DNA of 64,000 nucleotides, from assembly GCA_947652605.1 (NCBI GenBank), contig OX393583.1:9465222-9529221 (forward strand), given 5' to 3'. The notes under the pieces were generated by a model, which had not been told where the DNA came from, did not search any database, and was given only the letters and a program-made list of their open reading frames with translations. The translations under genes were made by a program, and so were the position numbers. Source of the stretch: Elmis aenea (lineage: Eukaryota; Arthropoda; Insecta; Coleoptera; Elmidae). Positions 46,754 to 56,269 of the stretch are shown here, one piece after another. Positions within the stretch are counted from its first letter, which is position 1. Every line of letters starts with the position of its first letter.

Positions 46754-48053
46754 CGAGGCACGTCCAGAAAGTAAGTGTACTAGGGCCCACACGGGCAGGC
46801 AGAATTTTGTTTTGCTATGTTGGTCACAGTGCCGTGTAGCTTAGCTCCTCCCGTTTTCAACGAGCCCAAGAACGAACGCTTCAGTACGAGCAAAACTGTG
46901 GTCACAGCAACGTTTCCCGTGAATGATGTCGATAAAATCTGCCGCCAAGTGCGAGATTCGCAGCGTTATCCGTTATCTCGTTGTGAAGGGAAAATATCCG
47001 TCTGAAGTTTTTAACGAGATCAAATCGGTTTATGGCGAAGGAGTTATGAATCGTACGAGTGTCTTTAAATGGTGTCGTGAATTTAAAAACGGTCGTACTG
47101 ATGTGCACGACGAGCATAGGAGTGGAAGACCGTCGATTTTGACTGATTCGCTTGTTGAAAAAATTGAAAAAGCTGTTCGTGGCGACCGCAGATTGACATT
47201 GGATGAACTTTCGGTGATGTTTCCACAAATGTCCAGATCTCTGCTGCACGAAACAATCACAGAAACACTCGGATTTCATAAACTGTGTGCAAGGTGGGTC
47301 CCAAAACAGCTGACAGAGCAGCACAAATTGAATCTAGTGGCAACCTTCAAAGAGTTTTTGCAGCGGCATGAACTTGAAGGTGATGATTTTTTGCACTCTT
47401 TTGTTACAGGGGACGAAACTTGGGTTGCCCACTATACCCCTGAAACCAAGAGACAGTCTTCCCAATGGCGTCACACCTCATCACCCTTAGCCAAAAAATT
47501 CAAAACCACGATTTCTGTCAAAAAAATCATGGCATCCGTGTTTTGGGACCACAAAGGGATCATTTTGATTGAATTTTTACCTCAGGGTGAAACCATCAAT
47601 GCTTCTAGGTATTGTGAGACCTTAAAAAAATTGAGGGCAATTCAGAACAAGAGGAGGGGACTGCTGCAGAAGGGAGTCTGCCTTCTGCACGACAATGCCA
47701 GACCCCACACGGCCAACGCAACAAAGCAACTTTTGGAGTCGTTCGGATGGGATGTTTTGAACCACCCCGCGCATTCCCCTGACCTGGCGCCTTCAGATTA
47801 TCATGTGTTCACCTCCCTAAAGATGCAGGGGGGGGGGGGGTGAAAAGTGGGCAAAGGAGGTGGCGGCAGAGTTCTTTGACCAAGGCATAAAAAAAATGAT
47901 CCCTCGTCTGACTACGTGCATCGAGAGGGATGGCGACTACGTGGAAAAATAGTTGACATATGTTCTGATGTAACCATGTAAAAGTTTTTTTTTTTAAATA
48001 AATTTGTTAAAACCTACAAAAATCTAGTACACTTACTTTCTGGACGTGCCTCG
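46754..48053 (+). mobile_element. 1300-bp mariner element, nearly intact
   Basis: Perfect 29-bp terminal inverted repeats starting CGAGGCACGTCCAGAAAGTA (46754-46782 and 48025-48053), with TA at both flanks. Standard length for mariner. It lies in intron 4 of protease homologue A, in antisense orientation to it. The perfect repeats point to a young insertion. Confidence 0.96.
46923..47952 (+). pseudogene. Mariner transposase (DD34D), one frameshift at a G run
   Basis: Starts MMSIKSAAKCEIRSVIRYLV with paired helix-turn-helix DNA-binding domains (about residues 1-115). The linker signature WVPKQL is at 125-130. The catalytic Asp residues are at 164 (TGDETW), 257 (HDNARPH) and 292 (SPDLAPSDYH); the last two are separated by 34 residues, the mariner spacing. 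At 47828-47840 a run of 13 G ends the frame at a TGA (47841-47843). The remaining C-terminus (EKWAKEVAAEFFDQGIKKMI onward to a TAG at 47950) continues in the next frame. Total would be about 343 residues, normal for the family. The shift may be real or a homopolymer sequencing error. Confidence 0.92.
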
Positions 48054-48394
48054 TAAGTTGGATTTTCATTTATGACCAAGAAACAAAAAAAAAGGCGAAT
48101 GAACCAATTTAATTTAATACAATTATGTCTCATTACTTTCTGACTTAGCTCGTGTGTATTGTAAATGACATGGCCAGGGCTATCCGATCAACAGAATAAA
48201 ATAATAGTGGCTACTTCTTTTCATAATACTGTATTTTGTTGAACTTAATATTTCCTATTTACATTTTTTCCCCAATTATTTGCCCTTTCTTCCCAATTAA
48301 GAGTTTCTGATCCCCGATTTAGAAGTCAATTAATCTTTACTTTAATTACGGAAACCCTAGATGAACAACGTTCGTAAACTTTAATAATACAAAC

Positions 48395-48504
48395 CTGAAC
48401 TTCGGCAATTCGGTTCAGTACACCCCATCCAGACGTGACCACTATGCTTCCAGGTTGAGAAAATTGAATACCGGAGGTTGGTAAACAAATTGGACGAATA
48501 AAAT
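48395..48504 (-). CDS. Serine protease homologue A, exon 4
   Basis: Encodes FIRPICLPTSGIQFSQPGSI then VVTSGWGVLNRIAEVQ, preceded by a split Asp codon from exon 3 (YS-D-FIRPICLP). Cys of PICLP pairs with the propeptide Cys of exon 2 in clip-type proteases. SGWG is intact. Acceptor TTGTAG, donor CAG|GTTTGT, phase 0 into exon 5. Confidence 0.93.
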
Positions 48505-48736
48505 CTACAACAAACCAATAAATATTAAAAACAATATTGTATTTTTGATACACATACCGCGTGTAGTCCACCTACAAGCTCTAACATTGTTTTGAACGTT
48601 TTCGTGGATTCCTGCTCGCCGATTCAACTAATAGGAAAAGTAATGGTACCAATAGAAACATAAAATTATAGTGCATCTAAAAATACTAGTCATAAGACTA
48701 AAGGTGCGATTTTTAATTTAAGACATTGATCTAATT

Positions 48737-48965
48737 TCTGCGTCCGCCACTGACACAAAAATCACTATCGTCACCATCTACAATTAAACAATAACTACAG
48801 ATGAAAACTCGCTTGGTGGTATAATGACGCGCAAATCAACAAAACTCATTACCATGGCAACCAGCTACTTTCCGGTCTAGGCCGGTAAAAACAACTCATT
48901 ACAATGGCAACCAGTTACTTTCTGGCCTAGCCAACTGATTTTTTGGACGGGCGCAGAAAATATAT
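48737..48965 (-). repeat. Uninterrupted copy of the 9445-10870 repeat
   Basis: Inverse of 9445-9545 plus 10558-10760, in intron 3 of homologue A. It shows the pre-insertion sequence CCAGAAAG for the hAT at 9546-10557. Confidence 0.65.
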
Positions 48966-49146
48966 TGTACGTGACATCCTCTGAGTGTCTTTCTTGGACT
49001 TGTATGCTTCCAGCACTCGTAAACAATAATGTAAATAATTTAAAACAGGAAGTTATAAAAAGCAGTCTTATAACGGTTTAAAATATTTTGTGATCTCCTT
49101 AAATGTTTTATTCTTCAGGCTTTCGCGGCTATCGTCCATGTTACAA

Positions 49147-49302
49147 TCTTCGTTCCCGGGTTTGGAACCGCGTCTTCTTGATTTGTGTGACGTTTCTACC
49201 ATCCTATGTTGGTCTTTATCAGTCGTTTGATAAAGACCAACATAGGATGGTCGAAACGTCACACAAATCAAGAAGACGCGGTTCCAAACCCGGGAACGAA
49301 GA
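49147..49302. repeat. Near-perfect 75-bp inverted repeat with GAAACGTC motifs
   Basis: Arms 49147-49221 and 49228-49302 are complementary except for one base, with a 6-base loop GTCGTT. Each arm contains TGATAAAGACC...GGTCGAAACGTC, in which GACC/GGTC can pair just before GAAAC. This resembles the hammerhead core of Penelope-like elements in two opposing copies. It sits in intron 3 of homologue A. Long open frames on both strands across it are a by-product of the symmetry. Confidence 0.85.
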
Positions 49303-49329
49303 CTCCTCAAATGTGTTTTAGATCTTTAC

Positions 49330-49523
49330 CTGAGTAATTGATTGACGTCTTGAGTCTCACCAAAGAAATGTCGTTTGTTTTGTTGAGGGCGTTGTACAGA
49401 GGATGCGTCACATTACTTTCAACTGGTATATCAACCACTGGATCACTACATATCCGTCCATGATCATTGTCTGTGCAGTCTATGTCTTGAGTAGGATCAT
49501 ATTCACCAAGACGAACATTGGTC
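49330..49523 (-). CDS. Serine protease homologue A, exon 3 (catalytic-Asp part)
   Basis: Encodes TNVRLGEYDPTQDIDCTDND, then HGRICSDPVVDIPVESNVTH and PLYNALNKTNDISLVRLKTS INYS. The catalytic Asp is retained in NDISLVRL (Asp151). The DC...IC pair is the extra loop disulfide of clip-type proteases. Phase: first base completes Leu (EI-L-TNVRLGEY); last base starts Asp. Confidence 0.94.
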
Positions 49524-49941
49524 CTTATTAGAAATGAAATATAGATTTTATTAATTTCAGTTGCTGATGTTTTTACGAGGAGAGGTCAGTAAATTAATTA
49601 CCAAGGAGTATACAGGGTGCCCATTTTTTTTAACGTGTTGTAGAGAAATCCAAAAATGTAAAAATATACAGGGCATTCAATTTAAAATTTTAAAGTTTGA
49701 GTCCGTTTCCTGTTGAACCAGAAGTCGTATTGCAACCTTAATATTTTCATCGAATCCGAAAAATACCAAAACGTTCAGATAAAAAATTTCATTGTTATAT
49801 CTGCAATAGTATTGTAGATATTTGTCTGTTTCCATACTTTTGCGCATCCCTGTATAGAAAGACGTGAGCCACCCGGGTATTATTTGATGATACCGTGTAT
49901 ATCGAATTGAAAAATTACTCATGTGATAAACTCATACTTAC

Positions 49942-50173
49942 AAAATCTCCTGACCTCGTGGATACATACACTGGGCTACCGTTAAAATGTACTTTTTTGT
50001 AATTATTGTCCCCATACACATATAGTGTAATTCATTATTAACGCCATCGTGGTACCCAAGTCGAGCTAACCATGGAAATTCGTCCAAAACGGTAACACTT
50101 CTAGTTTCATTTCGATCATCTTTTTGTTGGAAGCCGCAAATAGACCTTGTTGGAAATAAACCTGAAGGTGGTG
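49942..50173 (-). CDS. Serine protease homologue A, exon 2 (His box mutated to Gln)
   Basis: Encodes PPSGLFPTRSICGFQQKDDR, NETRSVTVLDEFPWLARLGY, then MCMGTIITKKYILTVAQCMY. The propeptide Cys (ICG) and DEFPWLARLGY are typical of clip-type protease domains. The cleavage/N-terminus R-IVGG is absent (TRSVTVLDEFPW), and the catalytic His is Gln90 (CAG codon) in LTVAQC. The product is a non-catalytic secreted homologue. Acceptor TTTCAG, donor TTTT|GTAAGT. The intron downstream (49524-49941) holds TACAGGG repeat ends. Confidence 0.94.
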
Positions 50174-50325
50174 CTGAAATTATGAAGCAAACATTACAGT
50201 TAAAAATTTTAAATTATCTGTATTCTTAAGTAATAATTTGGTGGTGTAGTGAGGACAAATTATTAAAGTGGTTCTCAACTTGAACGCACACCAGCGAGTT
50301 TTTTTTCTTTTAGGCGTCAAACTAC

Positions 50326-50957
50326 ATATACAGGGTGTGTAAAAATTGGCGGAAGGGCTACACGGAGCGATGTTCTTCGTAAAATTCTAAGTCGAAAATC
50401 TTAATACGAAAATGTTGTACCATGCTTCCTATGGCCTCAAGAACCATTTAAAGAAAAAAAAATTGCCAACATTGCATACATTGATTTGTGTTTGGACATT
50501 TTTTTATCAGCAATTTTTACTTAGGTATTTACAATTTTTGTTCGAACTGAAAGCCTTCAGTTCGTAAACATAGCTGCAAACTTTTGGGTATCGTAAAACA
50601 CAAACAAGAAATAATTACGAGAAAAACAGAGATGACAGCTAAGGACAATGTTGCCATATGTATTACTGTCATTAAAATCAGTGATTTACATATTTTCAAC
50701 ACCAATTTTTGAGAGGAAGAACACAATATCTAGGAAAAAATACTATTCGAAATCTATTTTTATTACAAATTGCAGCTTTTTCATTTGCAAGTATTAAATA
50801 ATAACGCCTATTAAAGGGCTAAATGTCAAAGCTTTGAGGACCTCTTACAGACACAGCAAGCATGGTACAACATTTTCGTATTAAGATTTTCGACTTAGAA
50901 TTTTACGAAGAACATCGCCCCGTGTAGCCCTTCCGCCAATTTTTACACACCATTTAT
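50326..50957. mobile_element. 632-bp foldback in intron 1 of homologue A
   Basis: Left end TATACAGGGTGTGTAAAAAT then TGGCGGAAGGGCTACACGG; the inverse is at 50925-50957 and inward for about 115 bases (CGAAAATGTTGTACCATGCT with AGCATGGTACAACATTTTCG). The middle is not symmetric. The open frame at 50529-50726 shows no family. Confidence 0.7.
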
Positions 50958-50984
50958 AGTACCTATATACCTATGCTTAGAACA

Positions 50985-51090
50985 GGGATCGCCAAACTTT
51001 TTTGATCATCGACCCCTTTATCATTTTTCGAAATCTCCATCGACCCCCATAAAAGTAGTTTTCAGTTAATTAAAATAAAACTATCTATTA
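50985..51090. repeat. Solo hAT-like left end
   Basis: Starts CAGGGATCGCCAAACTTTTT and goes on with ATCGACCCC repeats, typical of hAT MITE ends. The opposite end was not found. 51091-51670 is AT-rich without features. Confidence 0.4.
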
Positions 51091-51670
51091 GGTACTGTGT
51101 TTGTACTTTAATTTTATGATTTTAAACATTTATTAAAGTAATTTTACATTGTGTAACAATAGTTTTATGTAAAATATCTTAATGTTGAAATTTAAATACC
51201 TTAATATTTATTAAACAATAAGTAATTATAAATAAGTAAAAATAATAAGTAAAGTAACTACAGTATTGCTTCTTAATCAGCCTTAGAACATGCAAATTAT
51301 GTTTATGACATTTGTAATTCCAAAAAAGACCAAGTTGTTATGTTAAAATTTTCCTATTTACAGTATTTATCTTTTATTGTTAATTTTATTTTTGTATACT
51401 TTCTTTTTACATTTTTATAAAATAATCATGTTTAGAAGTTAATGTTTTTAATATTTCGCCCAAAATAAACAATAATAATTTTATGTAAATAAATTGCTAA
51501 CACTATATTTATTAGAGTATTTTAGACGCCACAGGAGTAACGGAAAGTTACCCTTAGTTTTTTTTTTACCCCCAAAACTTCAGGTTAGTTGAACAGCAAC
51601 TGGAGATTTTCCGTTAATATGTTGCTTGTACATCAAAATTTTAACCAAAACAACTAAATTATTTACTTAC

Positions 51671-51737
51671 TGCATAAAACACAAAATGATACACATAAAA
51701 TATAAACAACTACTAGTGATGAATTATTGCAATTCAT
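51671..51737 (-). CDS. Serine protease homologue A, exon 1 (signal peptide)
   Basis: Encodes MNCNNSSLVVVYILCVSFCV LC: a short polar start, a hydrophobic core, and Cys at the end, that is, a secretion signal. The donor CA|GTAAGT ends in phase 1, which fits exon 2 directly (C-T-PPSGLFP). So no clip-domain exon is needed or seen. The start is supported by the promoter 30 bases upstream and by the homologous exon 58989-59055. Confidence 0.88.
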
Positions 51738-51766
51738 TTTAGTTTAAACTAGGTAAACAGATTCAC

Positions 51767-51799
51767 TGCGTTTTTGACAGAACAACAATGCATAATATA
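51767..51799 (-). promoter_or_regulatory. Core promoter of homologue A
   Basis: On the minus strand TATATT (51794-51799) stands 32 bases before the A of a CGCAGTGAAT initiator (51761-51770). Homologue B has the same layout with GCAGTGAAT, so the core promoter was duplicated with the gene. Confidence 0.6.
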
Positions 51800-52164
51800 C
51801 TAAAATTATTATCGGTCTATCTGTAAAATTTTAACCTTTGGTTATTATGACGTTTGAAGGTTATCGTGTTTACTTAAAACATAAAAAGTTGATTTTTATT
51901 TATTTCTATTCACCAGAACTTATGTTCATGAATAATTTACATATGATACGAAAGTTAATTTTAACCAGCGTCTTCCGCGGGGTTCCGCAAAACAATGAAA
52001 GAGGTTTCGTCAGAAAATGGTGGAAAATTTATAAACAATTTATTTATAGTTTAATACTAATTACATAGTAATTCAATGTCTTTACTTATAATTTCATTAA
52101 AAGCCAGTTATCATCAGAGAATAAGTACCAGAACAGAAACGAAATAATTATCTTTTTTTAAACA

Positions 52165-53050
52165 ATGAAAACTGGAAGGCATAGGCTGTGAAATATGAAG
52201 AGCAGCCTCAACTGAGACAAGGCACATCTGTGAGCCTTGGTCAGTATGCAACCATATTTCAAGTCGAGGTGTACGCTATGCACTTATGTGCAAAAACACT
52301 ATTCAAAGAGATTTTAATAATAAAAGAATCTTCATAGTGTTCGACAGCCAAACAGCGTTAAAAGCTCTTGGCTTGTCAGAATAAGATCAGGACTTGTTCT
52401 GAACTGCATACGGGCTCTCAACGTGCTAGGAAGCAGGAATAATGTTAAAGGTATGGTGCCCAGGGCACACTTATATACTAGGGAACGAGAAGGCAGATCG
52501 CCTAGCCAAAATTGGCAGCGAGACACCTTTCTGTAGACCAGAACCGCAGTTGGCACATGCACATTCTATGGAAGAGCCAAGCGGTGTCTTAATGACACGC
52601 TAATACAGTGGTATATTAATACAAAAGCAGGACAAGCCCACTCCCACTGTCAAACTCCTCTAAAAAAAAAAAGACAGAAGAATTGCTCAGGATGAGCGGA
52701 GTAGACATCAGAGTAGCCATAGGACTCGTTATAAGACACTATGGGTTAAACAAACACTTCTACATATTAGGGCTCTCAGAGACCGATATATGCAGAGGAT
52801 ATGGTGATCTAGAAGAAGAAACTCCTCTTCACTTAATATGTTAGTGTGAAGAATTCACACCCTATCGGCGTACACTTCTGGAGATGGAAAAGCCAACCAA
52901 GAAGAGTTAAGAAAAACATCCTTAAGGAAAATCCTGGAGTTTTTCAAAAACACAGGACTTCCTTAAAGGGCTATCACCAGAGCGTAAAATAGACCAATAG
53001 GTCCCAGTACAGGAACCCAAAAGGGGACCACCTTCCCGGAAATAAATATA
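52165..53050 (+). pseudogene. RNase H and C-terminal relic of a Jockey/I-type LINE
   Basis: Broken frames read SLGQYATIFQVEVYAMHLCA, RIFIVFDSQTALKAL, CPGHTYILGNEKADRLAKIG, then VAIGLVIRHYGLNKHFYILG LSETDICRGYGD and LEEETPLHLIC. These are the EVYAI, DSQxAL and GHxGIxGNExAD blocks of a LINE RNase H, followed by its zinc-knuckle-like C-terminus. Stops and shifts are frequent. It lies between homologues A and B. 51800-52164 shows nothing further. Confidence 0.78.
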
Positions 53051-53375
53051 AGAAATAACACTGATTAATGATAATATGCATTTAATAATATTCAAAGTGA
53101 TATATACAGATTATAATAGGCCCAATCTAAATTCCTCGAGGTTGAAAATATATTGAGTATCGGACGCTTTCAAATTTTGGTGTATTTGAAGTTTGAAGTA
53201 ATGTGTAAATTATTTTAGCAATATATTTCCACCACTGGGCTATGTTTAAGGAAAAATTATAAGTAATGGGTGCAGACAACCTCCACTAATGTGGTTGACG
53301 ATGTACTGAAAAGTGCAAGTATTTTCAGTTTTCAAAGTTTGTAGTTTTAGGCATTCGAATTGGTGGTTTTCATTT

Positions 53376-53681
53376 TTATGGTTTAACATTTTCAGTAATC
53401 CAATCCACGTAACTTGCAACTCTGGTGTTTACTCCAATAGTGCCATTGCCACAACCAAATCCAAACGCTATTATACCTTCGACATACCACTGTCTTCCGT
53501 CGTTAAACATTACTGGACCTCCACCATCACCACGACATGAACTTTCTTCGCCGTGTTCTATTGTACACAGATGCTGCTCAGTCAAAACAGGTGGTCGTCT
53601 CAGGTTTTTCTTTCTAAGTGTATCTCTACAATCGTTTAAACTGATTAATTCAATTTCTGCTTTCTTCTTTCGGTTAAATAT
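53376..53681 (-). CDS. Serine protease homologue B, exon 5 (catalytic Ser replaced by Gly)
   Basis: Encodes IFNRKKKAEIELISLNDC through GVNTRVASYVDWITENVKP, 101 residues and stop. The Ser box reads SSCRGDGGGPVMF: codon GGT in place of a Ser codon at position 252. All cysteines of the subdomain are kept, so the fold is probably maintained. The 3' flank (53110-53220) is homologous to 45320-45400 of A. Confidence 0.93.
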   Translation of the reverse strand: MFNRKKKAEIELISLNDCRDTLRKKNLRRPPVLTEQHLCTIEHGEESSCRGDGGGPVMFNDGRQWYVEGIIAFGFGCGNGTIGVNTRVASYVDWITENVKP

Positions 53682-54101
53682 CTAAAATCAGAATAATAAA
53701 TATCAATACCAATCGTATTTATCTATATTCACTTGAGTGGGTAGTTAATTAACATGGTCCTTGAAAAATAAGTCCAGTCTCTTTTTTGCATAGGTACAAT
53801 TAAAAAGATCTCATTATTATAATATCATTTCCGGGCAGTTCAATGCAAATAAGTTCACGGGCTTAACTATCCAATCAACCTTATAAAACAATAATTGTAG
53901 CTACAATTTCTTTTCAAAAGGGTAATATTTTGTTGATTTTAATAATATTTTCCACATACAGATCACCATTATGCCAAAGAAATTTTCTCCCCAATTAGGG
54001 GTATCTACGTTCTGTATTAAAAGTAAATTATTATTTTAAAAAAAAATACAGCAGTCCTAAAACCTATATTACCAGGTTTAGTAAAGTTTAATAATACAAA
54101 C

Positions 54102-54205
54102 CTTACGATTATAATGCAATTCACTCCATCCAGAAGTGATTAACGTGTTTCCAGGTTGAGAAAGTTGAATACCGTGAGTTGGTAAACAAATTGGACGAAT
54201 ATAAT
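54102..54205 (-). CDS. Serine protease homologue B, exon 4
   Basis: Encodes YIRPICLPTHGIQLSQPGNT then LITSGWSELHYNRK, two codons shorter than in A, and SGWG is changed to SGWS. Acceptor TTTTAG, donor AAG|GTTTGT, same phases as in A. Confidence 0.92.
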
Positions 54206-54269
54206 CTAAAACATATGACCAATAAAAAATGAAGACATTATTAAACTTTTAATTAATTTAATTTAATTT

Positions 54270-54515
54270 TTCTCGATGGCTACACGAAAAGTTTCAGTGG
54301 TCGGAAAACAATTCACGATATTTTTGAAGCTTTAGGTTTGTCTTACGGTACTTGCCAGCGAATTTGTCGGAAGAAATTGTAACTTACTTGAGGCAGCTTC
54401 GAGAACATTCGTTATTTGTGTGTTTTTATTTTTTATTCTCCTGGTCTAGCCCCCAGCGACTATTTTTGTTGCCCAAAATGAAAGTGAAGCTCAATGGGAA
54501 ACGATTTGACACTTA
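54270..54515 (+). pseudogene. Internally deleted mariner transposase relic
   Basis: Ends PGLAPSDYFCCPKMKVKLNG KRFDT, the third-Asp box of mariner, after a start resembling the helix-turn-helix region (SRWLHEKFQWSENNSRYF-type, decayed). It lies in intron 3 of B on the opposite strand. Most of the gene is missing. Confidence 0.6.
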
Positions 54516-54774
54516 ATCCTTCGTTACTCGCGTGCCAAAGTTAGGCGTATTTCTCATAAATGGCGAGACGTGGAGCTTTGATGTTTTGAGTAACTGCAAG
54601 TTTACTAACGTATTGCACAATTTTCTATCCGTTGCATTAAACTTAATTTTTAAGGCAAACAATACAAATTATTTAAAACAAATAGTAATAAAAGGCAAGA
54701 TTGACGTTAAAACCATTTCGTGATAAACTTGAAAGCCACACATTTATTTCCTCAACCATTTTGTAGGTATTTAC

Positions 54775-54968
54775 CTGAATACTTAATAAACGTCTTGAGT
54801 CTCACCAAAGCAATGTCGTTTGCTTTGTTGCGTGCGTTGTACAGTGGATGCGACACATTACTTTCAACTGGTATATCAACCACTGGTTCATTACATTCCG
54901 GTCCATAAATATCGTCCAAACAGTCTCTATCTTGAGTAGGATCATATTCGCCAAGACGAGCATTGGTC
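54775..54968 (-). CDS. Serine protease homologue B, exon 3
   Basis: Encodes TNARLGEYDPTQDRDCLDDI, YGPECNEPVVDIPVESNVSH, PLYNARNKANDIALVRLKTF IKYS. The catalytic Asp survives in NDIALVRL. Same length and phases as exon 3 of A (194 bases). Confidence 0.93.
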
Positions 54969-55263
54969 CTTATAGAAATTAAAATAAATTTTGTTCATTT
55001 TAGCTGCTAATGTTTTTACAAGGCAAAATCAGTAAATAAATTACCAAGGATTATATAGGTTCAACATAGCGAGAAACGGATGTAAATAAAATATTATATT
55101 TTTGACATTATTTCTCACGACTAGGGATGTTACGGAACGCTTAATACAATAATAGTACCTACTAATCATATCTGATTCGCGTTTAGACTTGATGTACGCA
55201 GATAAATGGACATGTATTAAATTGTAGAAGTATATATTTTGAAGACAATTTTTTACATCTGTC

Positions 55264-55868
55264 AAATTTGCGTTTGCAACCAATCACTAATCTTAAATCC
55301 TCTAAAGTGTACAAATAGGAGCATTATTACACGGTAATAATTTTACATTCCCCTGTCTGATGTTAATCCCCCTATCAAATTTGCGTTTTCGACCGATAAC
55401 AAACTCAGATTTCCTAGAAACGACCAATAAACATAATCACACACTCATAATATCCTTTTCGCAATTAACAGATTTTACATGCGTTTATTGGTCGTTTCTA
55501 GGACATCTGAGTTTGTGATTGGTCGAAAATATAAATTTGCAGAGGGAATTAAATATTTTGGTCTTGATAATTTTTTGACGAATTTCGGCGACCAGTAGCG
55601 TTACTTTAATATAGATTAAACCACACCCCTGACGCACCACTCTGACAGTACTTGTAAATTTGACGTAACATACATTAATTTGACACGTAGGTTAGGTGAA
55701 GGAAATTTTTTGACAAAATATAACTCGTGCATTGCAAATAGAAGTAATATATAATTTTTGACAAATCTTCACTCATGCAGCTTGAATCAGAAAAAATCAG
55801 CTCAACTTGCATTCGAGCTTATTTATCAAGAATTATCGATAATTTTCAATGCACTTGTTATATTACTA
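55264..55868. repeat. 0.6-kb dispersed foldback repeat, copy 2
   Basis: Inverse of 26416-26997, located in intron 2 of homologue B. It carries the same internal self-complementarity (GAAACGACCAATAAACATAA and its partner). Confidence 0.75.
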
Positions 55869-55998
55869 CTGAATATAGTTCTAATCAACTTTTATATACA
55901 ACCAAAAATCATATGATAAGCTGAGTTGTAGGTAAACAGATATACCGAAAAATAACTGGAAAATCAGACAATACTCATGTGGATGACCTCATACTTAC

Positions 55999-56230
55999 AA
56001 AATTTCTCCACTTCGAGGGAACATACACTGGGCTGCCGTTAAAATGTACTTTCTTGTAATTATTGTCCCCATGCACAGATAAAGTAATTCATTACTGGCG
56101 ATATCATGGTACCCAAGTCGGGCTAACCATGGAAATTCGTCCAAAACGGCAACACTTCTGAATTCATGTCGATCATCTTTTTGTTGCAAACCGCAGATAG
56201 TTCTTAGTGGAAATAAACCTGAAGGTGATA
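55999..56230 (-). CDS. Serine protease homologue B, exon 2 (His box mutated to Gln)
   Basis: Encodes SPSGLFPLRTICGLQQKDDR, HEFRSVAVLDEFPWLARLGY, LCMGTIITRKYILTAAQCMF. As in A, Gln90 replaces the catalytic His (LTAAQC) and no IVGG follows an Arg. Because the substitution is shared, it predates the A/B duplication. Length (232 bases) and phases equal those of A. Confidence 0.94.
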
Positions 56231-56269
56231 CTGGAATTACGAAGCAGACATTACGGTTAAAAATTCTCA

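Noticed and set aside
46902..47324. 140-residue minus-strand open frame
   Set aside because: Antisense shadow of the mariner transposase gene.
49068..49321. Overlapping open frames on both strands with identical peptide segments
   Set aside because: Both are produced by the 75-bp inverted repeat; neither has coding context.
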